Source: Eutreptiella sp. 'Long Island Sound 2002' (Eukaryota > Euglenozoa > Euglenophyceae > Eutreptiales > Eutreptiaceae). Taken from it: DNA of 64,000 nt. Shown one piece after another: positions 28,441 through 39,539 of this stretch. The position numbers and the translations under genes were made by a program. Location: assembly GCA_964036045.1 (NCBI GenBank), contig OZ038381.1:123573708-123637707 (forward strand). The letters run 5' to 3'. The first letter of the stretch is position 1; every line of letters starts with the position of its first letter. The notes beneath the pieces were generated by a model, which saw nothing but the letters and a program-made list of their open reading frames with translations, was not told the DNA's origin and did no database searches.

Positions 28441-30289
28441 CTACAGATTTATGAAGAGATATTGAGAAAATATCCTACCATCATGTGAAAATTGCCCACA
28501 TGGGCCAAGCCCCCCCTTCCCGCCGATCTCATCCACAAGGCCACGGCCAGAGCCAAAGCTGCTGCCGCACGCAAGGCAACCAGGGGCCCCCCGACCCCCA
28601 CACAGGCGACCCAGGCACCCCTGCAGCACACCGGGAAGCCCCCCAAGCTGGCGCCGGCGCCCTCACAGCTCCGGACCCAGGTCCTCCTCAACCTCGAACC
28701 GGACCCCAACCCAAAACCCGATCCAAAACCCAAACCGGCGCCCAAACGATCACACCACCAGCAACAGCACCACCACCAACACCACCCCACGCAGCCCCGA
28801 ACACCACAAACGCAAAGAAAGCAACCCAAGCGACACCGCCCTAACCCAAACCCTAACCCAAACCAGGACCCCCCGCCCGCCCCCCTCCCCCCAGCGGCCG
28901 CCGCCACCACAGAGGCGGCCACCCAACACGACCCTGTCCAGACCCTCGTCAACATCCCCATCTCCAAGCGCCCCGTCATCCACCCCCCACAAACCACCGC
29001 CGCCGGGGGCCAGACCGATACAGGGACGTGGGACCCCTCGACCTCAGTCACCGGTAAGCCCGGCCCCCGACCCGCCCCCGCTACCCACCAAACAATACAG
29101 CCCCAGGGATTGCGCACGATGCCCGACCCCCAACCCCCACCAGGGGGACCGGAATATCCACAAGGAGCCCTAGGGCCATACTTGCAGCATCATCCCCACC
29201 ACCACCAGCGCCACCGGCACCAACGGCCCCACCACCACCAACACCACCACCACCAACACCACCCCCAGGTATACGAATGCCCACCACCCTACCCCACCGG
29301 GCCACCACCCCCCGTGCACCAGCAGCACCAGCGTATGGGATGGCAGCAACCGGGCGATCCACCCCCATACCTCGCCTACCACCAGGGGCCAGCCCCCGTA
29401 TACCAGGAACTGTATCCCCCCGGCCACCACGTCCATGCCAGAGGGGCCCCCCGGGCCCAATGCCACCGGGGACAGTCACACGACCCGTACTACCAGCCGC
29501 CGCCGCCGCCGCGTCCTTACGCGGCGGATCCATGGAGGGCGGGGGACCCCCCCCCCCCCCCCCCGGTACCAGGCGGCACCACCCGAGGACCCCCAAGACC
29601 CGCCGACACCTCCTGACTGGCCCGACTCGTCCCGGGACAAGGCCTGGTCCCGCAAACGGCAGCGCACTAACTCCCCCCCCGCACGGCACACCCACCCCCG
29701 GCGCTCACGCTCCCCACACCGCCACCACGCCTCAGCCGCTCACTCGTGCTGCTCCCGCTCCCCTAGGCGCCACCAAGACCCCCCAGGGCCCCGGTCCCGG
29801 CGCCCCCTCCCCCGGGCGTCGCCACACGCGCCATCGCCGCCCCATGTCCACCTCCCCCTCCCCCCACAAGCCCCACAGGGCTTCATGTTCCCCCCGCCGC
29901 CCGTACACGTCCTCCATCCCCAGCCCTCGCGACCGCCGCTCCCGCTCCCGCTCCCCCGGGCGCCGGCACACACGCCACCGCCGCCCCATGTCCACCTCCC
30001 CCTCCCCCCACAAGCCCCACAGGGGTACCCGCTCCCCCGGCCGCCCGTACCCATCCTCCATCCCCAGCCCCCGCCACGGCCGCTCCCGCTCCCCAGGACG
30101 CCGCCACGCACGCCACCGCCGCCCCATGTCCACCTCCCCCTCCCCCCACGAGCCCCGCAGGGCTTCCCACTCCCCACGCCGCCCATACCCGTCATCCAAC
30201 CCCAGCCCCCGCCACTGCCGCTCCCGCTCCCCCAGGCGCCGCCACGCCCGCCACCGCCGTATGTCCACGTCCTCCTCCCGCCACTCCAG
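28441..30289 (+). other. C- and A-rich low-complexity tract, left half
   Basis: The plus strand is extremely rich in C and A and poor in T and G, with CCACCA-type and poly-C runs (for example near 29550). Long plus-strand frames exist but encode Pro/His/Thr/Arg-biased low-complexity sequence, so coding status is open. The same bias resumes at 47.4 kb on the other side of element 3. Confidence 0.55.
29811..30260 (+). repeat. ~140-bp tandem repeat, three copies plus part
   Basis: Units begin near 29811, 29955, 30092 and 30231 and share the core CCCCATGTCCACCTCCCC. In one frame each encodes ~46 Arg/Ser/Pro/His-rich residues (RSRSPGRRH, RRPMSTSPSPH), resembling an RS domain. It may be a real SR-like protein or just a GC-rich minisatellite. 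Confidence 0.65.
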
Positions 30290-33094
30290 TGAAGCGTTCC
30301 CGTGGGGGGCCTGGCCACGGGACGCTGCGGTGACACGCACAGGCAAGCAGGCAGGCAAAGCACTGCGCTCACAGGGGCATCATTACGCTCGTGTCATGAG
30401 ACAAAGCGTTTCAGGATCCTTGCCACTCTGCAATGAGGGAACAAAAGTATGTACAGCAACACATCGAGATATGTACACATGGGGTTAAGACTAGACTGGG
30501 GTAAGGGCATCACAGGACAATAGACACTCAGTCCCAACTCGTATCCCAATCCCAGGTCCGACCCTCTCAGTGGCTGGTGGGGGCGGGGGCTCAAACACAA
30601 CCCATGCCCTGCTCAGTCCGGACCCTGAAACCCTGCCAATAGGGGAGGTGTCCTGCCCAGCCACAGGCGAGTTACTGGGAACCAAGAAACTCCGAAACCA
30701 ACCGATCGTGGCTCCCTATGCTCCCTTAACGGCAGGTCCCAACTCCATTCTGAGCCAGAGAGATGGCCCCGCCATTATCCCCTAGGAGTTGGTAGCTGAA
30801 AATGGGCTGTTTCAGCCCAAACTGATATTCGCTCAAAAATCTCCAAAATTGACCCCTGGTCTGGACCCGCCAGAGGTAGGGACGAGGCGGCTGACCCAAT
30901 GCCCTTCGAGTACAAACTGCTTGGAGCCCTCACCCAACCCCGTTCCCTCTGAGGTCCCGGCATCAGGGCACCACGGGTTCGTCAAGTGGGGTCATGATGC
31001 CAAAATCGGCAAAATCGGCCGTCTCGGGCGACCGTCCAGCGTAGGAAACCTTGGCGATATTGACGCGCCAAGCCTTGATTCACAACCCTTGATATCCCCT
31101 CCGGTCCCATGCCCTGGGTTATGGCTTGCTGTCACACTGGCTGATTGCTGTTCATCGAGGGGATGAACACGCGGATGGGGCAGAAAGCAGCATGCGCTGC
31201 AAAGGGGGGGTTCATGGATCGCACCAAAAGTTGAATAACTCCGGATGAGCCGGAGGAGCAAATACGAAACTCAATGGCGTTCAACCCTTGGTCATTAGCT
31301 ACAATAATCTCACTTTTCTCTTGGCTAGATCCCGTGCCCCATGGAGATATGGTAATTCCAATATGGCATACAATGGCAAAAACAGCGAAATTTGGCCTAA
31401 ATGGCCCGCACTCATGATTCCATATCTCCATGGCTACGGCGAGGATCCTTCCAACCCAAAATGCTATAAACACATGGGACTTAGGTCCCAATATATGCCA
31501 CTTGCCAACCCTCATGATCGCCTCTAGCTATTTTTCCCATTGGAGGGAAAGCGACACACAAATGGGGCAGAATGGCAACATACCCCAAACTGGGTGACTC
31601 ACAACTCTCCCATCGAGAGGAGAGGCCACATGGGGGAACACCCCATTCGATGCGGGTTTATGTGCCCTCTCCAAATTGCCCTTACCCTTGGTCAAGTGGC
31701 GCACGCAACCTCGGGGGTGAGATCAGGGGGAGATGGGGTTTCTGGCCATTCCGGGCAAAACAGCCAAAATTCACCCAAAGGTGGTCCCTCCAAATATCGT
31801 ATCTCCGTATCACAAGAGAAAGGAGCCTCGGGCTTTTGCATGGATGCAAACCGAAGCTTTGCTTCCCTTTTGCAACAAGGGTTGAGGTTCAAAGCATAAT
31901 GGAAACATTTTTAACACCTCAATCCTTGAAGCACACTATTTATGGGAAAAAGTGCATATATCGGCGATATTGGCATGAACATATCTTTGGGACCTTGAGG
32001 AACAAAAATATGAGTAAACACTTTTGGAGTAGGCCCATAGTAGGTGCTTTCAAATATGTACACTATGGTTAGATTGTCTCCGCCCACTCGTGTCACTAGT
32101 GCTTGCATATCAGCGCGTGTGCAAAGAGGCAATATGGCACGCGTGCTCACAAGGCGAAATTATATAAAATAGAAGACAAGGTTGTAAAAATCAACCAAGC
32201 CATTCACGATGTCCTTCATGGTCTCTACTTTACATATTGTCTTGGTTCGAGGCTCAACTCCCCATAGGCTTCGAGTACGAGCCTCGGGGGTTTGGCCATT
32301 TTGGCCTAATTTTCGACCAAAACTTGCCCTCTTTCGAAAATGGAGTTTTGGTACGCATTGAATTGCGTGGAGCCATCGTTGAGTTGGCTCGAAAAACGAA
32401 AATGGCCTCGGGCTTTTGGTCTTGTGAGCATTGTGTTCGGTTATTAACGTTCATGCTCACAAGGCCACAAAGTTAGTGTTTGCGCACGCAAACGACTTGG
32501 GTTTGCGAGACCCATAGGCTGCCTAGAACATCGCCATTGCTCGCTTCCCTATACAAAATGATATGCCCGGCTGAAAGGGGCATGAATGAAAGACATAGGG
32601 GGGAGATGTAAAGTTCCGTCCAAACTCATGGTCCTTGAGAAGCATGAGTTCGCACGATCGACGGAAAGCCTTGCGCGTTGATTTTCTCCAAAACGCAACG
32701 GCGAAAAATTCTGGTGAACACACCAGATGAAAGTACATTAAATACCCTCTAGATTCAGCCCCTAAGTTCTCTTAGAACCTCACAGGTACTCGAGAAAAGT
32801 TCATCACAAAACTCGCCACGGAGAAGCGACGAAGGCGCGCGAACAGGCGACATCAGGCGGCGATTTCACGACAATTAGAAATCGCGGTAGAAATCAGGTA
32901 TTTCACCGATTTCTGACCGAAAATCGATCAAGACAATAAAATTACGGTAATTCTACATCGATTTATTGGTTAGAAATCGGATTCCAGATTTCGCGGGTTA
33001 GAGAACAGGGATAGCCGGTGTCAACGGCTTCCGCACGGGTGTGACGGCTCGCAGGCCTCCGAGCCATGGGCCATAGGTTCTGGGTACCGCTTCA
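30290..33094 (-). repeat. Element 3 3' LTR (2805 bp)
   Basis: Matches 44286-47090 along its length with scattered substitutions. The short ORFs in it are conserved only because the DNA is, so I do not call genes. The AT-rich part near 32870-33000 has repeated AGAAATCG words. Confidence 0.88.
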
Positions 33095-33105
33095 CCCCCC
33101 TCCTT
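33095..33105 (-). other. Polypurine tract of element 3
   Basis: Minus strand reads AAGGAGGGGGG directly before TGAAGCGG, the start of the 3' LTR. Very similar to the tract of element 2. Confidence 0.85.
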
Positions 33106-34656
33106 AGAGCAAACCCTGGGGGGGCTCGATAACACCCAAGCATGGCAGCGGGAACCCAGGACCATCCCCTGAAGGGGGGGGCTGTCACATCCTCACTTCA
33201 GGCTGATTTGCAGGTTAGGCTGCCCAAATCCCACAGTAAGACAGGTACGGTGCTGTAGCTGTTAGTAACTGGAAGTATGGTATGAAGTATCAAGTCCCGG
33301 GTCCTGGCGGCGATTGTTCGGCATCCAAAGGACCCGTTAGCCAATACCAGGCGCACCGGGTGCAGGCTGCGACGGTCACTACCACAGTGGCAGTGGCATA
33401 CACAGCAAACATAGGCGTCACACGACGACCGAGGTGGTCCCACAGGTCAAAAGCGACCACAAAGATCCATCAGGCTACCCCAGGCTTCCCAAGGCCGCAG
33501 GCTGGGGGAGAGTCCCCACGGGTCCTTTCTTGGGCGCACCATGTCCATATCCACGACGCGAGTCCAGAGTGGTACAGCCGAACGAGCTCCTCCTTACGGT
33601 ATCGGGCATCAAGGCCGTCTTTTCCCTCGCCCTATTACCACGAAGGCCATGCATGAGGGAGTCCTCATGCAGTGTGGGCGGAGGCGTCGACTCCTCATAC
33701 CACCAGTTTCCCAGGCAAACTGACCGAGGTCAGGACACCGCAGGTCGCCACCCGACTGCAAGTGCGTCTGCGAGTCGGTAGGCTCACACTGGGACTGACA
33801 GTGGCGGACCGCTGGGAGTGTAGTCAGGCAACTGGGCTTCCCGCCTGGCGCCATCAGGATCTCAGCACATCACAGCCACTAGGGCACACGGTATCACGGG
33901 CACTCAAACAGAAGAATCTGTACTTAGGTACTGGTCCAGGCTGGACCTTATGTATGAACATGTAAACGGCGACTCAGGGCGCTCTCGTATTCCGATTCGC
34001 ATTCCTTCGCGGCGAAAAACAGTCCACATCTCGGTGATGGGCTGATAACACTTAACATACAGATGCACATATCCTGGGGAACAGAAAAACAAGCAATAAG
34101 CGGGGTAATAGGCGTGTAAACACACTCTGGACAGAGCGCCAAACCACGCCCCGGTTAGGATAAGGCATATGCAGGAGGGTGGACAGGAAAACGCCTGAGC
34201 TCAGGCCATATATAGTCTGCAGACACACGTAGACTGGTCTGGATCCCGCAAGTGCCATCGGACCAGACCACACACCAAAAAATCGCAATGCCGATGACAG
34301 CGGCATCCGTTGCGCAACGTCGTATGGGCTTCAAGGCCCCAAGAGCTCAGAAAATACGAAGGTCAGTTGCCCTGCCTGGTTTCCCAAGGATTCAGCAGGT
34401 GGGGAGTGACGAATAGGAGTTGAAGAGAGGGGCCATCCTCCTCTGGATGCAGCAGGGGGGGGTATATGGCCACTCTGATGGCAGGTCACCGGAAGATGAA
34501 AGAGAGCAAGCAAGTGAGGGACGATCCGTCGACCACACAAGCGCTCAAACTGCATCCGGGGAGAGCTCAGGGCGATGATCAGGCGCCCCTGGCTGCAATC
34601 GCCCGGGTGAGTGCTGCCAAGTCCGAGACATGGATCTTGGTCTTGTGCTTGCGGAT
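33106..34656 (-). other. Element 3 3' untranslated region
   Basis: About 1.55 kb between the chromodomain stop and the polypurine tract, four times longer than in element 2. I see no convincing ORF and no envelope-like gene on either strand. Confidence 0.55.
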
Positions 34657-35460
34657 TTAGTCCATGAAGGGGGTATTGATCCGCGGCACGAACGAGGAGA
34701 CGGGTTCCCAGGTGTTGTGGGACGGCCCATAGCCTCGCCAACGAACCTTGAACTCCAGGCCTCCGGGTGCCGAGGCGTTTGGACGCTGAGCCAGGATCTT
34801 CTCGACCGTATAGTCGTCCTGCTCAGCATAATCGTCGTCCGAATCGGCCTCATGTGCGGCATAGTCCAGGAACGCATGCCGGCCACGGAGGTCGGGTTCC
34901 CGCACACGGAGTTGACTCTCGTGGCGCTCCCGGAACTGTCCGTGACCCACCTTGATGCGGTAGGTGTCCTCACCAATCCTGCGGACCACCTCTCCGGGTG
35001 TGAACCAGGTTTTGGTGCGGTGGGTGCCCATAGGGCGGGGTCTGATCACCCACACCGGGTCTCCCACCCTGAACCTTTGCGCTGTCGAGCTCGGGGCGGA
35101 CTTCTGACGCTCAGCATGCTCCTTCTCGAGCTGCTGGCAGATGTCCCGCGCCGTCGCCTCTTGCCGCGCGCAGAATTCCTTGGCGTCCATAGCCATACCA
35201 TCACCAGACAAGAGAAGTCCCCGACCCAGGGGGTCCCTGCCGAACAGGATCCGGTGAGGGGACAAACCACCCGGAGTGGGGGTGTCATGATGGGCCTTCA
35301 GAGCGGGCCACATCTTTTCAAACCAGTTCCGACGTGGATTGGTGATGTGAATCTTGCGCAGCTTCTCGATCAGCTGCCGTCCAGCCACTTCAGCTCGGCC
35401 GTTAGACCGGCTGAGATAGGCGACGATCTTGGCGTGACGTATTCCCATGAGGGAACACAT
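34657..35460 (-). pseudogene. Element 3 integrase C-terminal half with chromodomain
   Basis: Reads on from the integrase core in another frame: GIRHAKIVAYLSRSNGRAEV (with the catalytic E), HRILFGRDPLG, DPVWVIRPRP, and at the end a chromodomain (DYTVEKILAQRP, FKVRWRGYG, NTWEP). The preceding core lacks 19 bp relative to element 2 (between the second Asp motif and GIRHAK), which shifts the frame. The chromodomain has no frameshift or stop. Confidence 0.85.
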
Positions 35461-38400
35461 GGAAACTGGGGCCCTCGGTCACTGCAAATGGTGCGGGGGA
35501 TGTCAAAGATGGTCAGCCAATGACGAATCATCATGACTGCCACTTCCTTGGCAAGCAACCCCTTTTTGCGTGCCGGAACGGCTACTACGTAGCCACTGTG
35601 GCAATCCACACAAAGAACCACACAGTCAAAGGTCTCCTTGCCAATGTTCACTTCGGGCATGGAGAAGACGTCCATGGCCACGCTCTCCATGGGCTGGTCA
35701 GGCACCGGAGTCCATTGGGCTTCCCCCTTGACGTTCCGGTTGTCAGGATTGCAGGCCTGACAGACCGAGCAACCCTTCCTGACCTTCTTGATGGCGCTGT
35801 AGAGATTAATCTGGTCGATCTCGAACCGGCGCTGCATGTCCAGGGCTTGCTTCTTGACCCCTGGGTGCATCATGTGCTGGTGCCAAGCCTCACACAGCTC
35901 GAGCACCCGGGACTCCGGTACTAGCAGCTTACCATTCCGGTAGAGCTTGCCATCTTCCTCAGTCAGCCCCTTTGGCCACTTCTGCCCGTCATCAGGGTCG
36001 GTCACAGCCCTATACTCGGCCGCAAAGGCCTCGGACTTAGCGTAGTTGTCGGTCCAGTCGTCCTGGAGGCAAGATTCAGGGAAGAGGTGCTTGTCGGACT
36101 CAGCTCCATCAGGGGCGAGTACTCTGACCGCTCTGCCCATCCTCGTTCCGAGGGGGGCATCCGCAGCCATGACATCGAAGCATTTAACACCCTCCTGCTC
36201 CATCAGGCGCTCCATTTCGATGATCCTTTTGGCTTCAGCGGTCTCAGCCTCATCGCCATGGGCAGACACATCTGTCATGCCCTTGCTGGCGGAATAGGCC
36301 CACCTACTGAGACAGTCGGCCACGGTGTTGTCCTTACCAGGAACATACACAACCGTGAGGTCAAACTTGGTCAAGGTCTCATGCGATCTTGCCCGTCGGG
36401 AGGCGGGACCAGAGGGGGTGTCCACGTGCTCCTTGTGCCACGACTGCAGACTCTGATGTTCGGTGCAGACAGTGACGGGATGGAGGGCTATGTACCCAGC
36501 CCATTTCCTGAGAGCCATGACGATGGCATACGCCTCCTTTTCACGGGGCGTCCACGTCCGTCTCTGGCCTTCCGCCAGGACTCGGCTCCAGAAGGCCACG
36601 GGCACGTGCCTCCCATCGTCAAGCACTTGCTCCAACACAGCGCCAACGGCGTAGTCGGAAGCGTCGGTGCGCAGGACGAACCCTCGGTCGGGATCCACGG
36701 GGTGCAGACCCACTGCGGATAGCAGCGCCTGCTTCATCCCCTCAAAGGCACGGTCGGACTCAGCAGTCCAGACCAGAGCCTTCTTGGACCCTTTCTTGGT
36801 CTCCTCTCGGTTGCCCTTGAGCATGGTCATCATGGGGGCTGCATACTCGGCATACATCTTGATACACCCCGAGTAGTAGTTGCAGAACCCCAGATACGCC
36901 CGTAGCTCAGAGACCGGTTTGGGCTTTTCCCAGTGCTCAATTGCAGCCACCTTGCCAGGTATGGGCTTTCGCTGCCCGTTCCTGACTACGTGGCCAGCGA
37001 AGACCACCTCGCTTACCGCAATGGTGGCCTTGTCACTGCTGCCCGTGAGTTTGTGCCGAACAAGAAGGTCCAGCACTCGAGTGGCATCCCTCTCATGTGC
37101 CTCCAGGAGCTCCTCGTAGCTCATACTGGGGTCCCCGGGCGCGATGATCACGTCGTCCACGAAGGGGTCCGCACAGTCACGCACCGGCTCAAGCAGGTTC
37201 TCCAGCATCCGCTGAAAAGCCGCATTGCCGTTGGTAACGCCCATGGGCATCAACTTCCACTGGAGAGGTCCAAGTGGGGTGCTCATGGCTGTGCAGGCAC
37301 GGGACTCCTCGGGGAGAGGCATCTGATGATAACCATGTTTCAGGTCAATCACCGTGAAGATCCTCCGCCGGTGTTGTTTTTGCAGCATGTCCTCAATGAG
37401 GGGCAGCGTATAGCTGTCGTGCTGCGTTTGGGCGTTTAGGCCGCGGTAATCGACCACGAGCCGCCACTCACCGGCCACCTTCTTGGGGACGACGAAGCAC
37501 GGGGAGGCCCACTCGGAGTGGCACGGCTCCAACCAGCGTCTCTCGATGAAGTCACGGAGGATCTTCTCCATGGCCTCCTTCCTCTCGCCCCTCAGGGCAA
37601 ACTCCCGGTGCCGATACACAGGGGGGTCCTGCTTCAGTCGTATCTTGGCCTCGCCATACGGTCCACGCACCGGTGGGGGAAACACAGGTTTTCCGCTGAA
37701 GAAGGTATCACCATACTTCTGCTTCAGCCTGGCCCTCAATGCCTGGATCTTGGGGCAATCGTCAGACTCCGCCTTGGCTTTTCCGGGCACCTGGACCACT
37801 GAGCTTACTTGAGGGGTAGCGACCTCTCTCGGTTTCGGCTCGGACGGTCTTCCCAGGTGGCCCAAAGGGCCATCTCTGGTCTTGCCTCGGAATAGATCGC
37901 CGTAGGTGGGTGGGTTACCGCCGATTGGCTCGTCCTGGCTGGACATGTGGTCCAGCACCCTCTGCACGAAGGTGTTCCCATCATAGGAACCAGAGACGAT
38001 GGACTCCACTTCCCACCAGGCTTTGTCCTGGCCTCTGCCCTCACGCTGGCTTCCCCAGTCGTGAAAGGGCTGATCCATATACCCCTGAACCAGATCCAAC
38101 TCCTCTTCTGTGAGGGGGTCTTCCGATTCTCCGATGTCAACAGGGGAAACCGCAAAGCATTGCCGCCAGGGCTCTGCTATGATGCGGTTGACACATACGA
38201 AATCCGTGGCGTTGGCCTGATCAAGGCCCCCATCCACATAGTGGAATTCCGTTGGCCATCTCTGGGGTGGCATGGGCTGTCCCTTAGCGTCCTGATAGAC
38301 ACTCTCTCCAGCCGGTAGGACGACCTTGTTTAAGGTCATGTTGGTCAATGAGACCACCCAATGTGAGGTACTTTCCTCGTCGGTGCATCCCATAGGAACA

Positions 38401-39536
38401 ATCAGCACTGCCTTGGAGCGGTCCTTGCAAATCTTCGCTACCGCCCTTGGAATGTCCCAACGAGGGCAATGGATCCACATCAAGCCCTGATGCGGACCCC
38501 ACTGCTTCTTCCACGCGGAGCCCTGGGCGCTCCAGTACTTCTCACAAACCCGAAGATGGGCGGAGGTTCCTGAAGAGAACGCATCCAGGGCCAGATCCGA
38601 AGCTCCCAGGTCCGCAACCACTCGGCTCGCCACTTCCGGCATTACGCCGTACTCCTGGTTTGCTGGCCCGGTTGCCTCAGTGCCCAGCGTGGCTACTTCG
38701 AGCTGATTGCGTTCTGGGTGGATCCATTGGCATTCCACATGGTGCTCAGGTGACGAAAGCCACGAGAGCTGGTCGTCCTGGTACAGGGTCATGGAGGCCT
38801 GGGCCGGGAGGACGCCGGAGTTCGTCTCCATCATGAAGTCGTACCCAACGATCATGTCCCAGTCCATCTTGGCCTCGTAGAAGCGAACTTGCAGGAGGAT
38901 TTCCTTGCCGAGGTCTGGGCGGCTCAGTTCACGGTGGTTCAGGAACTGCAGCCCAATGGCCGCTCCCTTCGTGCCTCCCACCATGTACTGGCCGTTCGCC
39001 ACCTTCAGCCTGACAGGTTTCCGACTGTCGGTCAAACACTCTGGTGGAAGTAGGCCAGCCTTGACCAAGCTGACCTGTGCTCCCGTGTCGACCAACACGT
39101 CGAAGACCTTTTCCACTTCCCCGCATAAGGCACGTACCTTAAGGTGCAACTGCTGCTCACGCCCCACTCGGCGCACGGCGTGCAAGCTCAGGATCTCCGG
39201 CCGTTCCAGAAGCTCAACAAGCGACGGGTGCAGGTCGCGGACAATGGGCTCAGGCTGCCCATCTGCAGCATCGAGCTGCGGTCCGGGTGATCCTCCGATA
39301 CTCTCGGATAGATCTTGAAGTACATCAAACACATTCTTGGTCGCGAAGGATGGACGGGTGCAAGGGTTCGTGCCTTCACTTGCCCTCACCCCGCCACCCC
39401 GACTGGGTGCCGGACCGGGCCTTCCGCCCGCAGCAGTCCCTTTGTGCTTACCGACTCCCGACTGGGATGGTGTGGCGCTTCCCACGACACCATCCTGCGA
39501 CCGCCCTAGCTGGGGCCCTTGGCTGCAGGGGCTCCG
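35370..39536 (-). CDS. Element 3 Pol: protease, extra module, reverse transcriptase, RNase H, integrase start
   Basis: Follows the gag UAG in frame. Protease FDVLVDTGAQVSLV is near 39085. The extra module is near 38590 (LALDAFSSGTS ... RSKAVLIVPMG). Reverse transcriptase has DLKHGYHQMPL and FVDDVIIAPG (near 37160). RNase H has RTDASDYAVGAVLEQ and EKEAYAIV, but CTEHQSL: the third catalytic Asp is Glu (codon 36459-36461; element 2 has Asp). Then EGVKCFDVM, the HHCC finger (WHQHMMHPG, CSVCQAC), AMDVFSMPEV and CSDRGPQF, after which the 19-bp deletion shifts the frame and it ends in ~25 wrong residues. Confidence 0.88.
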   Translation of the reverse strand, partial: RSPCSQGPQLGRSQDGVVGSATPSQSGVGKHKGTAAGGRPGPAPSRGGGVRASEGTNPCTRPSFATKNVFDVLQDLSESIGGSPGPQLDAADGQPEPIVRDLHPSLVELLERPEILSLHAVRRVGREQQLHLKVRALCGEVEKVFDVLVDTGAQVSLVKAGLLPPECLTDSRKPVRLKVANGQYMVGGTKGAAIGLQFLNHRELSRPDLGKEILLQVRFYEAKMDWDMIVGYDFMMETNSGVLPAQASMTLYQDDQLSWLSSPEHHVECQWIHPERNQLEVATLGTEATGPANQEYGVMPEVASRVVADLGASDLALDAFSSGTSAHLRVCEKYWSAQGSAWKKQWGPHQGLMWIHCPRWDIPRAVAKICKDRSKAVLIVPMGCTDEESTSHWVVSLTNMTLNKVVLPAGESVYQDAKGQPMPPQRWPTEFHYVDGGLDQANATDFVCVNRIIAEPWRQCFAVSPVDIGESEDPLTEEELDLVQGYMDQPFHDWGSQREGRGQDKAWWEVESIVSGSYDGNTFVQRVLDHMSSQDEPIGGNPPTYGDLFRGKTRDGPLGHLGRPSEPKPREVATPQVSSVVQVPGKAKAESDDCPKIQALRARLKQKYGDTFFSGKPVFPPPVRGPYGEAKIRLKQDPPVYRHREFALRGERKEAMEKILRDFIERRWLEPCHSEWASPCFVVPKKVAGEWRLVVDYRGLNAQTQHDSYTLPLIEDMLQKQHRRRIFTVIDLKHGYHQMPLPEESRACTAMSTPLGPLQWKLMPMGVTNGNAAFQRMLENLLEPVRDCADPFVDDVIIAPGDPSMSYEELLEAHERDATRVLDLLVRHKLTGSSDKATIAVSEVVFAGHVVRNGQRKPIPGKVAAIEHWEKPKPVSELRAYLGFCNYYSGCIKMYAEYAAPMMTMLKGNREETKKGSKKALVWTAESDRAFEGMKQALLSAVGLHPVDPDRGFVLRTDASDYAVGAVLEQVLDDGRHVPVAFWSRVLAEGQRRTWTPREKEAYAIVMALRKWAGYIALHPVTVCTEHQSLQSWHKEHVDTPSGPASRRARSHETLTKFDLTVVYVPGKDNTVADCLSRWAYSASKGMTDVSAHGDEAETAEAKRIIEMERLMEQEGVKCFDVMAADAPLGTRMGRAVRVLAPDGAESDKHLFPESCLQDDWTDNYAKSEAFAAEYRAVTDPDDGQKWPKGLTEEDGKLYRNGKLLVPESRVLELCEAWHQHMMHPGVKKQALDMQRRFEIDQINLYSAIKKVRKGCSVCQACNPDNRNVKGEAQWTPVPDQPMESVAMDVFSMPEVNIGKETFDCVVLCVDCHSGYVVAVPARKKGLLAKEVAVMMIRHWLTIFDIPRTICSDRGPQFPCVPSWEYVTPRSSPISAGLTAELKWLDGS

Positions 39537-39539
39537 CTA
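39512..39539 (-). promoter_or_regulatory. Probable UAG readthrough site, element 3
   Basis: GCC CCC UAG CGG AGC CCC, the same context as in elements 1 and 2 (UAG, A/C-GG, AGC, CCC). A short CCCT/AGGG stem can form downstream. Pol is in frame. UAG-CGG is also a known leaky stop context in plant RNA viruses. Confidence 0.6.
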
